This document shows positions 53,191 to 64,000 of a stretch of 64,000 bases of DNA, one piece after another. Numbering within the stretch: the first letter of the stretch is position 1; the number at the start of each line of letters is the position of its first letter. The notes below the pieces were generated by a model. It searched no databases and was not told where the DNA came from. It saw only the letters and a list, made by a program, of their open reading frames with translations. The DNA lies in contig NC_133402.1 of NCBI RefSeq assembly GCF_047511655.1, positions 66,654,951 through 66,718,950 of the forward strand, written 5' to 3'. A program made the translations under genes and the position numbers. The DNA comes from Castor canadensis (Eukaryota > Chordata > Mammalia > Rodentia > Castoridae).

Positions 53191-54334
53191 GTTATTCCTG
53201 GGACCCGAATTTATTACTGGAGAAAACGACAATAATCAGTTTTTTTTTACCTCAAATCTTTGCACAAGGAGTCTCCCTCCACCCCCTCCTGTTCTCTGGC
53301 TGTAGCCAAAAAGATGGAAATTCAAGGAGAAAGGCAACTGCTGTCATTAAAAAAAAATAACCTAACTTTGAAAGCAAGGAATCTGCGAAGAAAAACCAGT
53401 CTCAGAAACCTACGTTGAAGAAATAGAGACAGGACAGGGCGCATGAGAGCTTCAGGATTTTTCCAGACCCTGTTCGACTTGGACTCAGGTCCAAGAATGG
53501 GCCGAGGTCTCCCCAAACTTAGGTCTCTTGAGCTTAAACTATGGACTACTCCACGGGTTCAAAACACTTCTGTGTACGTTAGAGGCCGAGGCTCCTTCGA
53601 AAAATCAAATCTTTCTATTATCTTGAGAACTCTCCAACTTGGGAGGGTAGTGAAACCCTGGAGGAAAGGTGAGGAGGAGAGTGAGAAAGGAAGGTAAGGT
53701 TGAGGAGGGCGGGAGAGGAAAGAGAGAGCAAAGATTGTTGGCGAGGTCCAGTTCATTTTCCCCCTGGGGCGGGTTCCAGTCACTCCTTCAGCCAGCTGGC
53801 AATCTCCAGCAACCAGAGCTCGGGCTGGCAAGGAACTCCCCGGGTAGCCACTTCCAAGTTGTGTGGACCTGAGGCTGAAACGGTGGTTTCACTTCTTTCT
53901 ATCGACACATTTTTGGAGTCAGTACAAAATAACATTACCTTGACTTTGTAAGAATGGAAGAAATAGAGGAAGCGCTTTTGAACCCTTACCCCCGTGTGGC
54001 CCCAGAAGTCTGCACCAAATTTGGGCCTCCAGATCTGGTCCCATCTGGGGTGCCCGCCCGTCCCCTGGAGCTCAACGTTGACGTTCTAAAACCAACTGGA
54101 TTTTGGTGCTGGCGCCCAAGGGAAGCTCATTCGCCCTCTCTGGGGTTTTCACCAGCCCTGCCCAGGGGTGCTTCTTCCTGGCAGTCCAGGCTCGGGGCAG
54201 GAGGGTTCAGGGCCTGACGCAGGCAGCGAGGCTGCTGACGTCAGGAGCCCCCTGACCGGAGGAACCCCAGCCCTGGCCACAGGCGCCCAGCGCGGCATCA
54301 TTAATTACCAGTCACTAAATGTGCAAAGAAAGCT

Positions 54335-54366
54335 ATCCAGGCGGCAGGCCATCCAGGCGGCAGGCC
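54335..54366 (+). repeat. 16-bp exact tandem duplication
   Basis: ATCCAGGCGGCAGGCC twice in tandem, followed by the palindrome CCATATATATGG. Confidence 0.95.
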
Positions 54367-57007
54367 ATATATATGGTTTCCTTTGGAAGGGGGTAGTGTG
54401 AAAGAAAAAAGAGAAATGGAAAGAGAAACAGATTCCGTTTTTCTAAGTGTGGTAACTGAATTCTCACCCTCCTCCCTCCAACTCTACCCCAGCGTGCGCT
54501 CTTTTGTAGGGGAGCCGCATCACTCTTCACCTGGTTGGGGGGATTTGAGGTGGAAGTGCCAATATTTGTTCACAAAGAGACAGCGTCCTTACAAAAGCTC
54601 TGCAGACCCAAGCCTCGGGGACTTGATCGCCCCTATCAGCAGAGAAGGCACCGCTTGCTCACGTTGAATCTAGGGTGCTCTGTCACCTGTGCCATTTGTT
54701 CTCAGCCTTAGCCCAGGTCTGCGGTCATTACTGTTTAATAAAAAGGAAACTCCCCCCCCCGCCCCGACACACTAATAGGGCCAAGATAAACGAACAGTGC
54801 AGTCCGATTTCAGCAATGAACTTGCTGTTTGTAACATCAGAAGGAACGTTCACCTTTCCCCTCTTGTTTTCAAAGGAATTAGAATAACTAGAATAAGACA
54901 GATTTTCAGACAAATCAAGCACTGACTCTTCAGGATCTGCACCAGTTCTCTCTCCAGGTCTAATACATTTTCAGAATCCTTCTTGTGAGGGTCATTGCCG
55001 AGCAAACAGGCGGAGCAGGGTCATTGGGAGGCGAATTCGCTCTTGGGCTCTTCCCTGCAAAGAAAAAAAAAAAAACATTCATAATGGAACTCCACAGGTG
55101 ACAGTGCAGAAAATTTCTGGGAAAATAGCAAAGTTTAAATTAAGTTTAAAAATCTGCCTAAATTAAGAGTTTTTTTTAAATAAGAAGGAACAATTTGCAA
55201 ATTCAAACAACTTGAGTATTATTTATTATAACGAAAATCCTTGAAGTTAGCAAATTGAATTAAAAACTCCTTTGGAAGATCTTGTGTATAAGAATACAAC
55301 TTACATGTATCACTGTGTATTGTCAGCAAATAGCAGTTCTTAAAAATATAAAATTATTTTCATAATTATGAATGTAAAATGTATTTGTCAGTACTTACAG
55401 GGTCAGAATAAAAAGTCTTTCTCTAGTTATAAAAAACGGTCAGAGAAGTACTTTACAAGTTTACTGTTTGACAGAGAGAAAGCAATGGTAAGATTTTCAA
55501 TTTTTTGAAAACTTTTAGAACACTGTAGACTGACTTTGATTAAGCATTATGATGGTGATGATTTTATTCTACAATTGGGAATTTATTTTAACCTGTAATT
55601 ATATGGTAAACACATTTACAATGATGCCACAGAAATACACAACTATTATTTTATATATGTAATGAATAAAACAGTTCATTCTTAAATAAATTATGACATA
55701 TTTATTTGTATATTTCTGAAGAAAAATTTTAGAAAATTTGAATGATCACAATAATAATTGTACAAAATTCCACAAATGTGCACTAATAATAATTTCCTGG
55801 ATTTTTGTATTTAAAATAGTCAAAAAAGACTGCTGTACACACACAAAAAAATGAAATGAAAAGAAATCTCATTTAAGGTAAACAAAAACAAGCAAAGTTT
55901 CAACCTCTGAAGTTTTTTTTTCATTAATGATTGTTACCTATTGCTATAACTTGTAATGCCTATATTTTCATTAAAATTCCAAAAGTATGGGTTAACTACA
56001 TTTTGAAAAATTGAAAAATATTTGGAGCTGAGGACAACAGTTAATCAGCCTTCAGTGACTTCAGTGCTGTGTTTCTATTTTATGTACTACCTCTTTTATA
56101 TCCAATAAATCTTTCCAGAGGGCTCTGCTATTTTTAGTACAGTGGGCTGAAATTTATGGGTCTAAGACATATTCCAGACTACGTGTACAACACTGTGGCT
56201 GGGAAAAACCCCCAAATATCCACTACATTAAAAAAGTCAGCTAATATCATGATGACTCCAAAAGCAATAAATATTTATAGATTTATGGACATAATTAAAG
56301 TGGTGAATTTCAAGGTCATTACATGTGTTTGTGTATGCCTTTAAATAAATTATTTGCACAATGCAGACATCATTCTGTGATTTTTGGTGCTGCATGTCAT
56401 GACTTTACTTTCTGACCTGGTGAAGTTAGTTGATACTCTGGGCTCTCAGCTTTTTGCCTGTGAACATTAGTGCACTGGACAAAAAGTTCCCTAAATTTTT
56501 ACACAGTTCTCAAAGCAGTAATTTGGCTTACTTATACTTGTGGGTCAAAGGAAAAAAATCTTAAAATAAAGTTTTATTTATGAAAAAAAACCAAGGTAAT
56601 TGCTTAATTGATTTGGACAGAAATACATTTGACTAGAAATTCCTATTGAACACCTCATTGTTGAGGTCCTTCTTTCCTGAGAGTCCTTTTTGTTTTTTTT
56701 TTTCAGAAGTATGCACTTTATTAAGCATGGAAGGATAGATACCCCCAAACCTATCTTTCTTTCAGTTTGAAAATAAAATATGAATTATAAAACACATTTT
56801 TCCTAAACCAGGGGGAGGGATACAAGCAGTACTAAAGTCCTTTGGTGCAGTGTAAACTTGGCTCTGTACTTGCGTAAATAGACATAAAATGTGTGCAATG
56901 GAAGTCTGTCCACATCCCACTTTGTACAGTAAGAGGACAGTGGAAGAAACTAAATATATTGAGTATGTTATTTAAGCTACAGGTTCTGCGTTTGTTCCTT
57001 CTTACAT

Positions 57008-57115
57008 ACCTGTCAGCTGACTAATTAACCGATCAACTCAGGATCAATTAATTGATTATTAATGAGCCCAATAAGCTTACATGACAAACACGGTCATCGT
57101 CGTTGTGACTATGGC
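57008..57115. promoter_or_regulatory. Palindromic E-box and homeodomain motif cluster
   Basis: Within about 110 bases: GTCAGCTGAC (57012-57021, a perfect palindrome around an E-box), CTAATTAAC, TCAATTAATTGA (57044-57055, a perfect 12-bp palindrome) and ATTATTAATGAG. Repeat-free. A regulatory role is inferred. Confidence 0.4.
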
Positions 57116-58289
57116 ACATGAAAAATAAATTCTAAATGCTTTTCTTCCCTCCAGGAATATAATAGGAGAGATAAATAGAGTTAAAATAGAAACTCAAATA
57201 TGTTATTTGCCTTAAGGAAAAAAACAAAATAGGATTGGGGATTTTTTAAACTTTTTTGTTTCTCTTTGGAAGATACTGTGTGTCACTTGCTTTTTTAGAT
57301 AAGAAAAAATATATCCCAAACTTTTTCTTCCTCTCTCCTTTGTCCACTACTTCTTCCCTCCTTCTCCTCCTCCCCTTCCTCTTTTTCTCCACCTTGCTCT
57401 GGGACCTGAGTGAGTACAAAGTTTTCAAAAGACCTTTCTCAGACCTTCTGCCTGAATCTTCCCAGGGCTTTGTCTGTTGAGGGCAGGTTTGTTTGAGAGT
57501 CCATCTTCTGTCAGCTAGCCTGGACTCCTATAAATGGGCTTGGGCTCTAAGAATTCTGGACTCTGGGGAGAGTGTGAGGTCTTTAGCTCCTAGGTTGCCC
57601 ATTTTCATGGCTGAAATAGGTCAGACCAAGCAGAGCTCTACTTCTGACAACTCCAGGCAAATACTTAGAAAAGGACGCTCAGTGGTCACCATTTAGACTT
57701 GCAGAATTTCTGGCTCATATTACTTGTTTGATCTAAATAAAGTTTCTTTTGTTACTAATAATCAGCCTTTTCTTGATTTTAATATAGTTCATTTATTCAT
57801 TTATATTCTGTTTTTTAATATTTGCTGTAGAAATGTCAGCATACTAATTGTTCATGACTGTTCAGTTTGCTCTGAAATATTAAGCCCTGTTCTTTTCTTT
57901 CCCTGAGGCAGAGTTGATTCTCTGGCAATATTTTCCAGGAAAATTTTATGTTCTCTTTATAACATCTAATAGTCACACCATGGAACCAAAGAATAATTCA
58001 TGTTCTCTGAGACTGGTTGCATTTAACTACTATAAAAGCTCTAAGTAGGACTAGCCTATAATGAATGAAAGAAGTAGAAATAACTCATGAGTTTATGTAG
58101 AGTTCGGATTCCTGTTTTTTTCCCTCTGTTGTGGTACTTTGGACCCATTGGGGAGTGGAACGACACAGACCAGTCTGATTAGTACTTCTTCTTTTCCTAA
58201 GAGGATTCCAGCGGGCAGGTTTGCAAAGTATACTTGAGGACTTTATTTTGTGTTTTATTATTTGCATGTGGTTCTTATCCTCTTTACAA

Positions 58290-58490
58290 AAAAAAAAAGG
58301 TTCTCAGCAATTTTAATGTACACAAAAATAGAATAATATAACAAACCTCCTTTACATACCTTCTACATTTATCAACTCCTGGTCCATCTGGTTTTGTTGA
58401 TACTGCCATCTACTATTCTCCCAAGACTATTTTGAAGCACAGCCTAGACATCCTGTTACTTAATAAGTAAATATTTATTACTTAACCAAC
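58290..58490 (+). mobile_element. Old dispersed repeat, family not assigned
   Basis: The phrases TACACAAAAATAGAATAATA, CATTTATCAACTCCTGGTCC and TTTGAAGCACAGCCTAGACA follow a common mammalian dispersed repeat that I recognise by order but cannot name with certainty. Confidence 0.4.
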
Positions 58491-58499
58491 ATAGCTAAT

Positions 58500-61400
58500 G
58501 CTTGCTACAAAGCAAAGTGCTTTTGGAAGGCAGCTAGTGTGATTTTTAGACATGCCGTCTAATTTGAGCTCTTGGATTATTAGCTCTGGGGCTCTCAGAG
58601 GGAAAGAATAATTCAGTACATTATCTTCATAATCATTGAAAACAGAAGCTTCAAGTGGAACATCTCAGAATTCCCAGAGTCCAGTAGTTATAAAGGACTC
58701 AGAATAATTCACTCAAAAGTTTCTGAGTTCAAGGTGTGATGACTAAGAATTTCTTTTTTTAGAAAAAAATCATAATGAACTTGTTCGGGTATAGAAAGAA
58801 CTCTTGTACTTGAAAAACTTTCACTAAAAACTTTTGGATTTCAGCTTCAAACTGCCTTGAGCAACCTCAAAATTAGCAATAAAACAATAACATGAGTTCA
58901 TGTGATTTACAAGTAATGTTTTCTTATTACATCAGATGAAGCCATATGTTGGGGTTATTTTATTTTTAAGAAAGGGAGCATTTTTCTTTTAGAGACCTAT
59001 GCTGAAGTGACACATCTGGAATTTGCATCCCTTGGATGCAAGGGAGTGAGTGAATTCAAGAACTTAGACTTTTGATTGCTGGGTGATGGATAGTTGAGCA
59101 CTTGTGATAAAATTCACTCCACTTCTGTGAGTGTCTTAATTTTTGAATAAAGTAGTTAAAATGAAATTAAGGAGATAGGAAAAAACCTCATCAAAATATC
59201 AATCTAATAATCAGCAGAGAAGTGAAAAGGTAAATGAAAATATTTGTAATTTAAAATTATAAAGTTTAATTTTTCCTCATAACAAAAGACCTTATTTTTC
59301 TCATGCTGAATAGTCTAGGTGTTCACGTGGATGACCCAATGGACCACCCACCTCCTTGGTTTTCACTTACATAAAAATAATTCCTCTGATTTCAATAAGG
59401 GATAATATTTTTCTGCACATCTACATATTAGATATCAATTCCACATCTGTCGTAAGAAAAATATTGTTTAGTAATTTAAATTTGTGGTTACTTTGCCATC
59501 AAAATTGCTCTGATGTCTATGGAAAGATCTAGTTAATACACTCCACTTGTTGCAATTATGACAGAATCTATCTTAGGATGTGGCAAAGATAAGGCTAGTT
59601 CTAGAGTTTAAAATGAGATTGTTACGGTGTAATGGTGGGCCTTCCACTTTCTTGGTACTATGCATGGACCTTTGAAGTTAACCCCTTCTCATTGATTGTG
59701 TCTTCTTCTAGAACCATCTGCCTTCTGACTCACTTCTGGCCCATTCCTACAAGAAAACACATCAACATTCTAGCTATCATCCATCATGGAATTTGGGATT
59801 AAATCATAATTTTCAGACTTGGGTTTTTATGGTGGCTTTTATTTTTATTTGGCGTCACCCCTCCCTATCTTCTAACAAGATCTGAAATATTAGGGATGTG
59901 AACAAATAAACCTTTCTAAGTAGCAAATTCGTCTTCTTCTCTACCTTCATCCTGCCCACACATTGGAATTCTTAGTCTTCCTTCTCTTGCTGGCTGTAAC
60001 CAGGTTTTCCTGTCTGCGGCGCAAACCTCTTCTAGATTCCTGTGTAGATTCTCCTAGGAGACCAGGGTCTCAGAAGCAGTCTAGTGCTTTCATCCTTGGA
60101 GCTGGGTCCTGGCCCACATAGGTCTGTGAGTAAGTTCTTTGTACAGCACTCAGAAATCGTAACTCATCTCACCCTGTTATGTTTGGTACAACAGATCTTC
60201 GTTACCAAACTATATCTGCTGGTGCCATGCTTGGAAGGCATGCATTGTGTTGATTACCTTCCCTCATCCACCCTTTGTAGTCACGTGAGCTCTCTCTAAG
60301 CCTATTTTCTCAGAGGACTTGCATTAGAGTCACCTAGGGGGTGTGGGTTAAAAATTCATCCTCCTGGGCTTTAGGTCAAGTCCAGTGAGTCAATATGTCT
60401 GAGTTAGAGATGGTGATTTGGGTCTGCCCTTCAGCAGAGTTCATGAAGTCTGAAAATCATTGACAAACTTCAGACCGGGCTCTTAGATTTGAGTTTTCTT
60501 TGGGTCCAAGTTTTCCTTTTTCTTTCTCCTGCTTCTATTGCTGTGATTTGAAAATGCTTGTCTGCAGTTTGAGTCTGGAATTGTTAGAGGTTCAGGAAAA
60601 TACAAAGCAAAACCCTGGATTGGTTTTTAGCACATAAGGCTGGTTGTCTTGTACATAGTGCTTACGTTACTATCGTTCCCCTTACAGCAACCCACAGTCT
60701 TAGAATAGGAACATGAACATGATATTAATAATAGTAATGTGCACGAAATTGCCTTTTAAAAAGTAAAAAGCACCTCATAAATACAATGTATTATTTAACA
60801 AACAGTCAGTTAATGAACTCATAGTGTATTTGGGGGCACTGTACAATTTGCTCCCTGAATGTAGTACAAAGAAAATGAAGAACATATTTTCTGCTCAAGG
60901 GAAACCCACAATGAGTATAATGTGAACACATAACACTACAGGAAAACAATTGGAAAGAAATGTACCTGCTTCACATCCCAAAGACACTCTTAGTTATATA
61001 ATTCTCTGTGACCTAGGAGATTCAGAGTAACTGTGTATTCACATATCAACCATTGTATCTGTTGGTGTATCTATGATACACAGTCATCTCTGTCAAACTT
61101 CCACTACCCACTCTCTCTGTGTTTCTCTGTCTTCAATGCGAATTTGATACAATTAGACCATAAGTTCTACAGCCGTGAGGACTCTTGTCTGTTTTGTTCA
61201 TGGGTACATTTCCAATGTCCAAAACAGTTTCGCTACATAACAGATGTTCTATAACTACTTGTTGACTGACTGACTCACTTACTGAATGAATGAAATTAAT
61301 CAGAAAATATTTCCTAAGGTGGTAAGTGTAGGAGACAAGTCGCAGGTGCTCCTAGTTTGGTTGGGAGTGGTTTCATGGAGGGAGATTGCTGTGCTACAAA

Positions 61401-61930
61401 ATAGAATTGATCTATTCATTTCAGTCAGTCTGCTAAGGAATGACCCAGTAACCTGTGACTTGTGGTGGTGGTAACTGATTTTCTGGCTCAGAGAAGTCTG
61501 AGACTTTTAAGTGTGACTTAATTTGGTTTGGAGATGTAAACATGGGAGAGATTTTTGGATTGGAAAATTTCTTCCTTTAGACATTATCTCTGTTTGCATA
61601 GATAAATATGTTAGATAATTGCATACATTTGCCATATCTTGATAGATGTTGTTCAGGTGTAGCAAAGCCTCCTTTGTAATTCAATTTTTCAATCTATGTG
61701 GGCAAAGATAGAGAGATTTTCTCTGAAAAATTAATAAGTGAGGGTACTCAAATTTGAATTGACTATTGATAATAAACCATTTGCACAAGACAGAACTTGA
61801 AATACATCTAGAAATATAATTGACAACCTTTGATCTGCATTTTGTCTGAAATTTTACTTGTTAACTAATTGCACACAGTCTGTATCCCAATACTGAAGAA
61901 CAGATATTATAAAGCTGCAATTTCCAACTT
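58500..61930. other. No gene seen
   Basis: Unique AT-leaning sequence plus the MER5A-like element. No coding or RNA feature recognised. Confidence 0.5.
60312..60470 (+). mobile_element. MER5A-like hAT-Charlie MITE
   Basis: Reads TTGCATTAGAGTCACCTAGG, then CTCCTGGGCTTTAGGTCAAG, GATGGTGATTTGGGTCTGCC, AAGTCTGAAAATCATTGAC, following the order of the MER5A consensus. Non-autonomous and old. Confidence 0.6.
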
Positions 61931-61968
61931 TCCTTTCTTCCTTTCTCTCTTCCTTTCTTCCTTCCTTC

Positions 61969-62014
<46 letters not shown>
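61931..62014 (+). repeat. (TTCC)n(CT)n microsatellite
   Basis: TTCC and TTTC units then about 18 CT units, at the tail end of the minus-strand composite SINE. Confidence 0.95.
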
Positions 62015-62018
<4 letters not shown>

Positions 62019-62330
62019 GGGTGGTACTGGGGTTTGAACTCAAGGCTTTCACATTTGCGAGGCTGGTGCTTTACCACTTGAACCATACCTCCAGCCCTTT
62101 CTTCCCTGTGGTTATTTTAAGAATAGGGTCTTGCTTTTTGCCCAGGCTGGCCTGGACTGGGATCCTCCCATTTTATGTTTTCCTTTGTAGCTGGGTGACA
62201 GACATGCACCACCACATCCAGCTCTGGTTGAAATGGGTTCTTGCAAACATTTTTTGCTTGAGCTGGCCTGGGACTGTGATCCTCCCCACCTTAGCTGGTG
62301 TGAGCTACCAGCACCCCACTCTGACTTACT
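61931..62330 (-). mobile_element. Composite SINE: two 7SL-like monomers plus a tRNA-like unit
   Basis: Read on the minus strand: a 7SL-like monomer (about 62325-62216), a second (about 62215-62100), then a tRNA-derived unit (62096-62026) with A box TGGTTCAAGTGGTAAAGC and B box GAGTTCAAACC, and a tail seen on the plus strand as a TTCC/CT microsatellite (61931-62014). Chimeric tRNA/7SL SINEs are rodent features; the wording resembles beaver-lineage elements, tentatively. Confidence 0.75.
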
Positions 62331-62334
62331 TTGT

Positions 62335-62672
62335 CAATAGATATTTATTAATGCCTTCTGTGTACATGACATCTTCAGGTTCTGGAAAAAGAGTGATGAG
62401 CAAATCAAAAATCACTCCTGGAGTTTCCATCCTAGAGTAGTATGGAAGGAGTCATATGAAGGAAACTTCAGAGAGTTGTAAGTTCTGTGCTTAAATTAAA
62501 ACAGAGCAATGGGCAGAGAGAGCCTTGAGGGTGGAGAGACTAATACAATTATTGGTGGCCTTTCTGACAAGGTGACTTTCCAGCTGAGACCTAAGGCATG
62601 TGGAGGAGCCAGGCATGAGAAGAATAAGGATTAGGGGACTCTAAAAAAAGAGAATGTAAAGACCCTGGGTGA
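62335..62672 (+). mobile_element. Old dispersed repeat interrupted by LINE-1, family not assigned
   Basis: Fragments such as ATAGATATTTATTAATGCCT, AAAAAGAGTGATGAGCAAAT, AAGGTGACTTTCCAGCTGAG and GAGCCAGGCATGAG follow a widespread mammalian repeat (the TATTTATTGAG...GTGCCAGGCACTG family). A related segment is present at 63721-63835, after the LINE-1. Confidence 0.4.
62660..62672. repeat. LINE-1 target-site duplication, left copy
   Basis: AGACCCTGGGTGA, identical to 63683-63695. Confidence 0.9.
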
Positions 62673-63682
62673 ATCCCTGGCCATAAAGGAAATGCAAATC
62701 AAAACCACACTAAGATTCCACCTCACCCCTGTTAGAATAGCTATCATCAAAAACACCACCAACAACATGTGTTGGTGAGGATGTGGGGAAAAAGGAACAC
62801 TTTTACACTGTTGGTGGGAATGCAAACTAGTGCAACCATTCTGGAAAACAGTATGGAGGCTTCTTAAAAAACTGAACATATATCTGCCATATGATCCAGC
62901 AACCCCACTCCTAGGGAAATACCCAAAGGAATGTGACTCAGGTTATTCCACAGGCACCTGCACACCCATGTTTATTGCAGCATTATTCACAATACCCAAG
63001 TTATGGAAACAGCCAAGATGCCCCACCACTGACGAATGGATTAAGAAAATGTGGTATTTATACACAATGGAATTTTACTCAGCCATGAAAAAGGATGAAA
63101 TCTTGTCATTCGCGAGTAAATGGATGGAAGTGGAGAACATCATTCTGAGCAAGGTTAGCCAGACTCAGAAGACCAAACTCATATGTTCTCCCTCATATGT
63201 AGACTTTAGATCTAGGGCAAATATAGCAATGTGGTTGGACTTGGGTCACATGTTAAGGGGAGAGCACATACAGGAGGAATAGGGATAGGTAGGAAACCCA
63301 AAACTTGAAAGTGTTTGATGTGCCTGCTGCAGAGAAGCTAATACAGAAACCTTAAAAGGACAGAGGCCACTATGGGAAGGTGACCGGGAAGTAGCGAAGA
63401 GGTCTGGTAGAGATGAATTTGGGTTGTAATACACATGTGCATGGAAGCAATGTTAGGAACCTCTCTGTATAGCTATCCTTATCTCAACTAGCAAAAAATG
63501 CTGTGTCTTTCTCATTATTGCTTATGTCTTCTCTTCAACAAAATTGGAGAAGAGGGCAGAACAGGTTCTGCCTAGAAGCGAGGGGGGTGGGGGGGAGAGG
63601 GAGTGTGTGGGAGGAAGGAGGTAGTGATGACCCAAACAATGTATGCACATATGAATAAATGAGTAAATAAACCAAAAAAAAG
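62673..63682 (+). mobile_element. 5'-truncated LINE-1 (end of ORF2, 3' UTR, A-rich tail)
   Basis: About 1.0 kb of L1 3' end flanked by the 13-bp direct repeat AGACCCTGGGTGA (62660-62672 and 63683-63695), a target-site duplication. It begins inside ORF2 (AAATGCAAATCAAAACCACA) and ends with TGAATAAATGAGTAAATAAA and an A run. The 3' UTR has a G-rich tract (about 63580-63625), usual for L1. Dead on arrival: it lacks ORF1, endonuclease and reverse transcriptase. Confidence 0.93.
62830..63282 (+). pseudogene. LINE-1 ORF2 C-terminal fragment
   Basis: An open stretch of 150 codons encoding the C-terminal end of L1 ORF2, with the family phrases PYDPATPLLGKYPKE, CTPMFIAALFTIPKLWKQP, WIKKMWYLYTMEFYSAMKK and SKVSQTQKTK. 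The endonuclease, reverse transcriptase and Cys-rich motifs lie outside the truncated copy, so no active protein is possible. It is open only because the insertion is fairly recent. Confidence 0.85.
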
Positions 63683-63695
63683 AGACCCTGGGTGA
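63683..63695. repeat. LINE-1 target-site duplication, right copy
   Basis: AGACCCTGGGTGA directly after the A-rich tail. Confidence 0.9.
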
Positions 63696-63879
63696 GAACT
63701 GCTTGACATGGTGTAAGTTAATTCATTCATTTATTCCTCTGAGTAAATATTGCTAGGAGTCTATTTTTGTCAGGTACAACATATTCTAAGGTGCTGGGGA
63801 AATGGTGAACAAAACAGACATATTGGGTTCCAAGTCTCAACAAACTTATGTTCTGTTGATAAAGGGGTGTGTGTGTGTC

Positions 63880-63881
<2 letters not shown>

Positions 63882-63954
<73 letters not shown>

Positions 63955-64000
63955 AGAAGAAGAAGAAGAAGAAGAAGAAGAAGAAGAAGAAGAAGAAGAA
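63882..64000 (+). repeat. (GA)n(GAA)n compound microsatellite, cut by window end
   Basis: About 35 GA units then at least 16 AAG units; the repeat continues past the window. Confidence 0.95.

Larger units (their letters stand above)
53200..58280. other. No gene seen; AT-rich DNA with a homeodomain motif cluster near 57.0 kb
   Basis: Mostly AT-rich unique sequence, notably 55080-56700. A dense cluster of palindromic motifs lies at 57008-57115. No exon recognised. Confidence 0.5.

Overview
The window is mammalian nuclear DNA carrying the head-to-head zinc-finger transcription factor pair ZIC4 (minus strand) and ZIC1 (plus strand). All coding sequence I can support belongs to these two genes, plus a decayed LINE-1 fragment near the right edge. 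The interspersed repeats (ID-like tRNA-derived SINEs, 7SL-like SINE monomers fused to a tRNA-like unit, a young LINE-1 3' end with a G-rich 3' UTR) point to a rodent. The tRNA/7SL chimeras remind me of the beaver/kangaroo-rat lineage (Castorimorpha), but that species guess is tentative.

Layout. 1-19.7 kb: no gene; unique DNA with a few old SINEs, microsatellites and several stretches that look like conserved regulatory DNA. 19.7-32.7 kb: ZIC4 on the minus strand. It can be assembled as a 23-codon first coding exon (32611-32680), a zinc finger 1-3 exon (25859-26476), a zinc finger 4-5 exon (21001-21316) and a terminal exon starting at 20434 that supplies the last base of a split TGA stop. This gives exactly 334 residues, the length I recall for human ZIC4. 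32.7-40.1 kb: intergenic/5' region with GC-rich promoter candidates, duplicated CCAAT modules and long polypurine tracts. 40127-43536: ZIC1, three coding exons, 447 residues, all splice sites canonical, followed by a roughly 1 kb 3' UTR ending at an ATTAAA signal near 44535. 44.6-64 kb: no gene; AT-rich DNA with homeodomain-type motifs, three orphan CpG-rich patches (49.0, 51.0-51.5 and 53.1 kb), a MER5A-like element, a composite SINE, a 5'-truncated LINE-1 with a 13-bp target-site duplication, and a GA/GAA microsatellite running off the end.

Known biology: ZIC1 and ZIC4 are co-expressed in dorsal neural tube, cerebellum and somites and share regulatory DNA, so much of the non-coding sequence is plausibly their enhancer landscape; conservation itself cannot be seen from one sequence. 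I found no CRISPR array, RNA gene or novel protein system. The most interesting points are the split stop codon of ZIC4, the shared terminal motif of the two paralogues doubling as a splice donor, the duplicated NF-Y-type module and G-run leader of ZIC1, and a dense palindromic homeodomain/E-box cluster near 57.0 kb.
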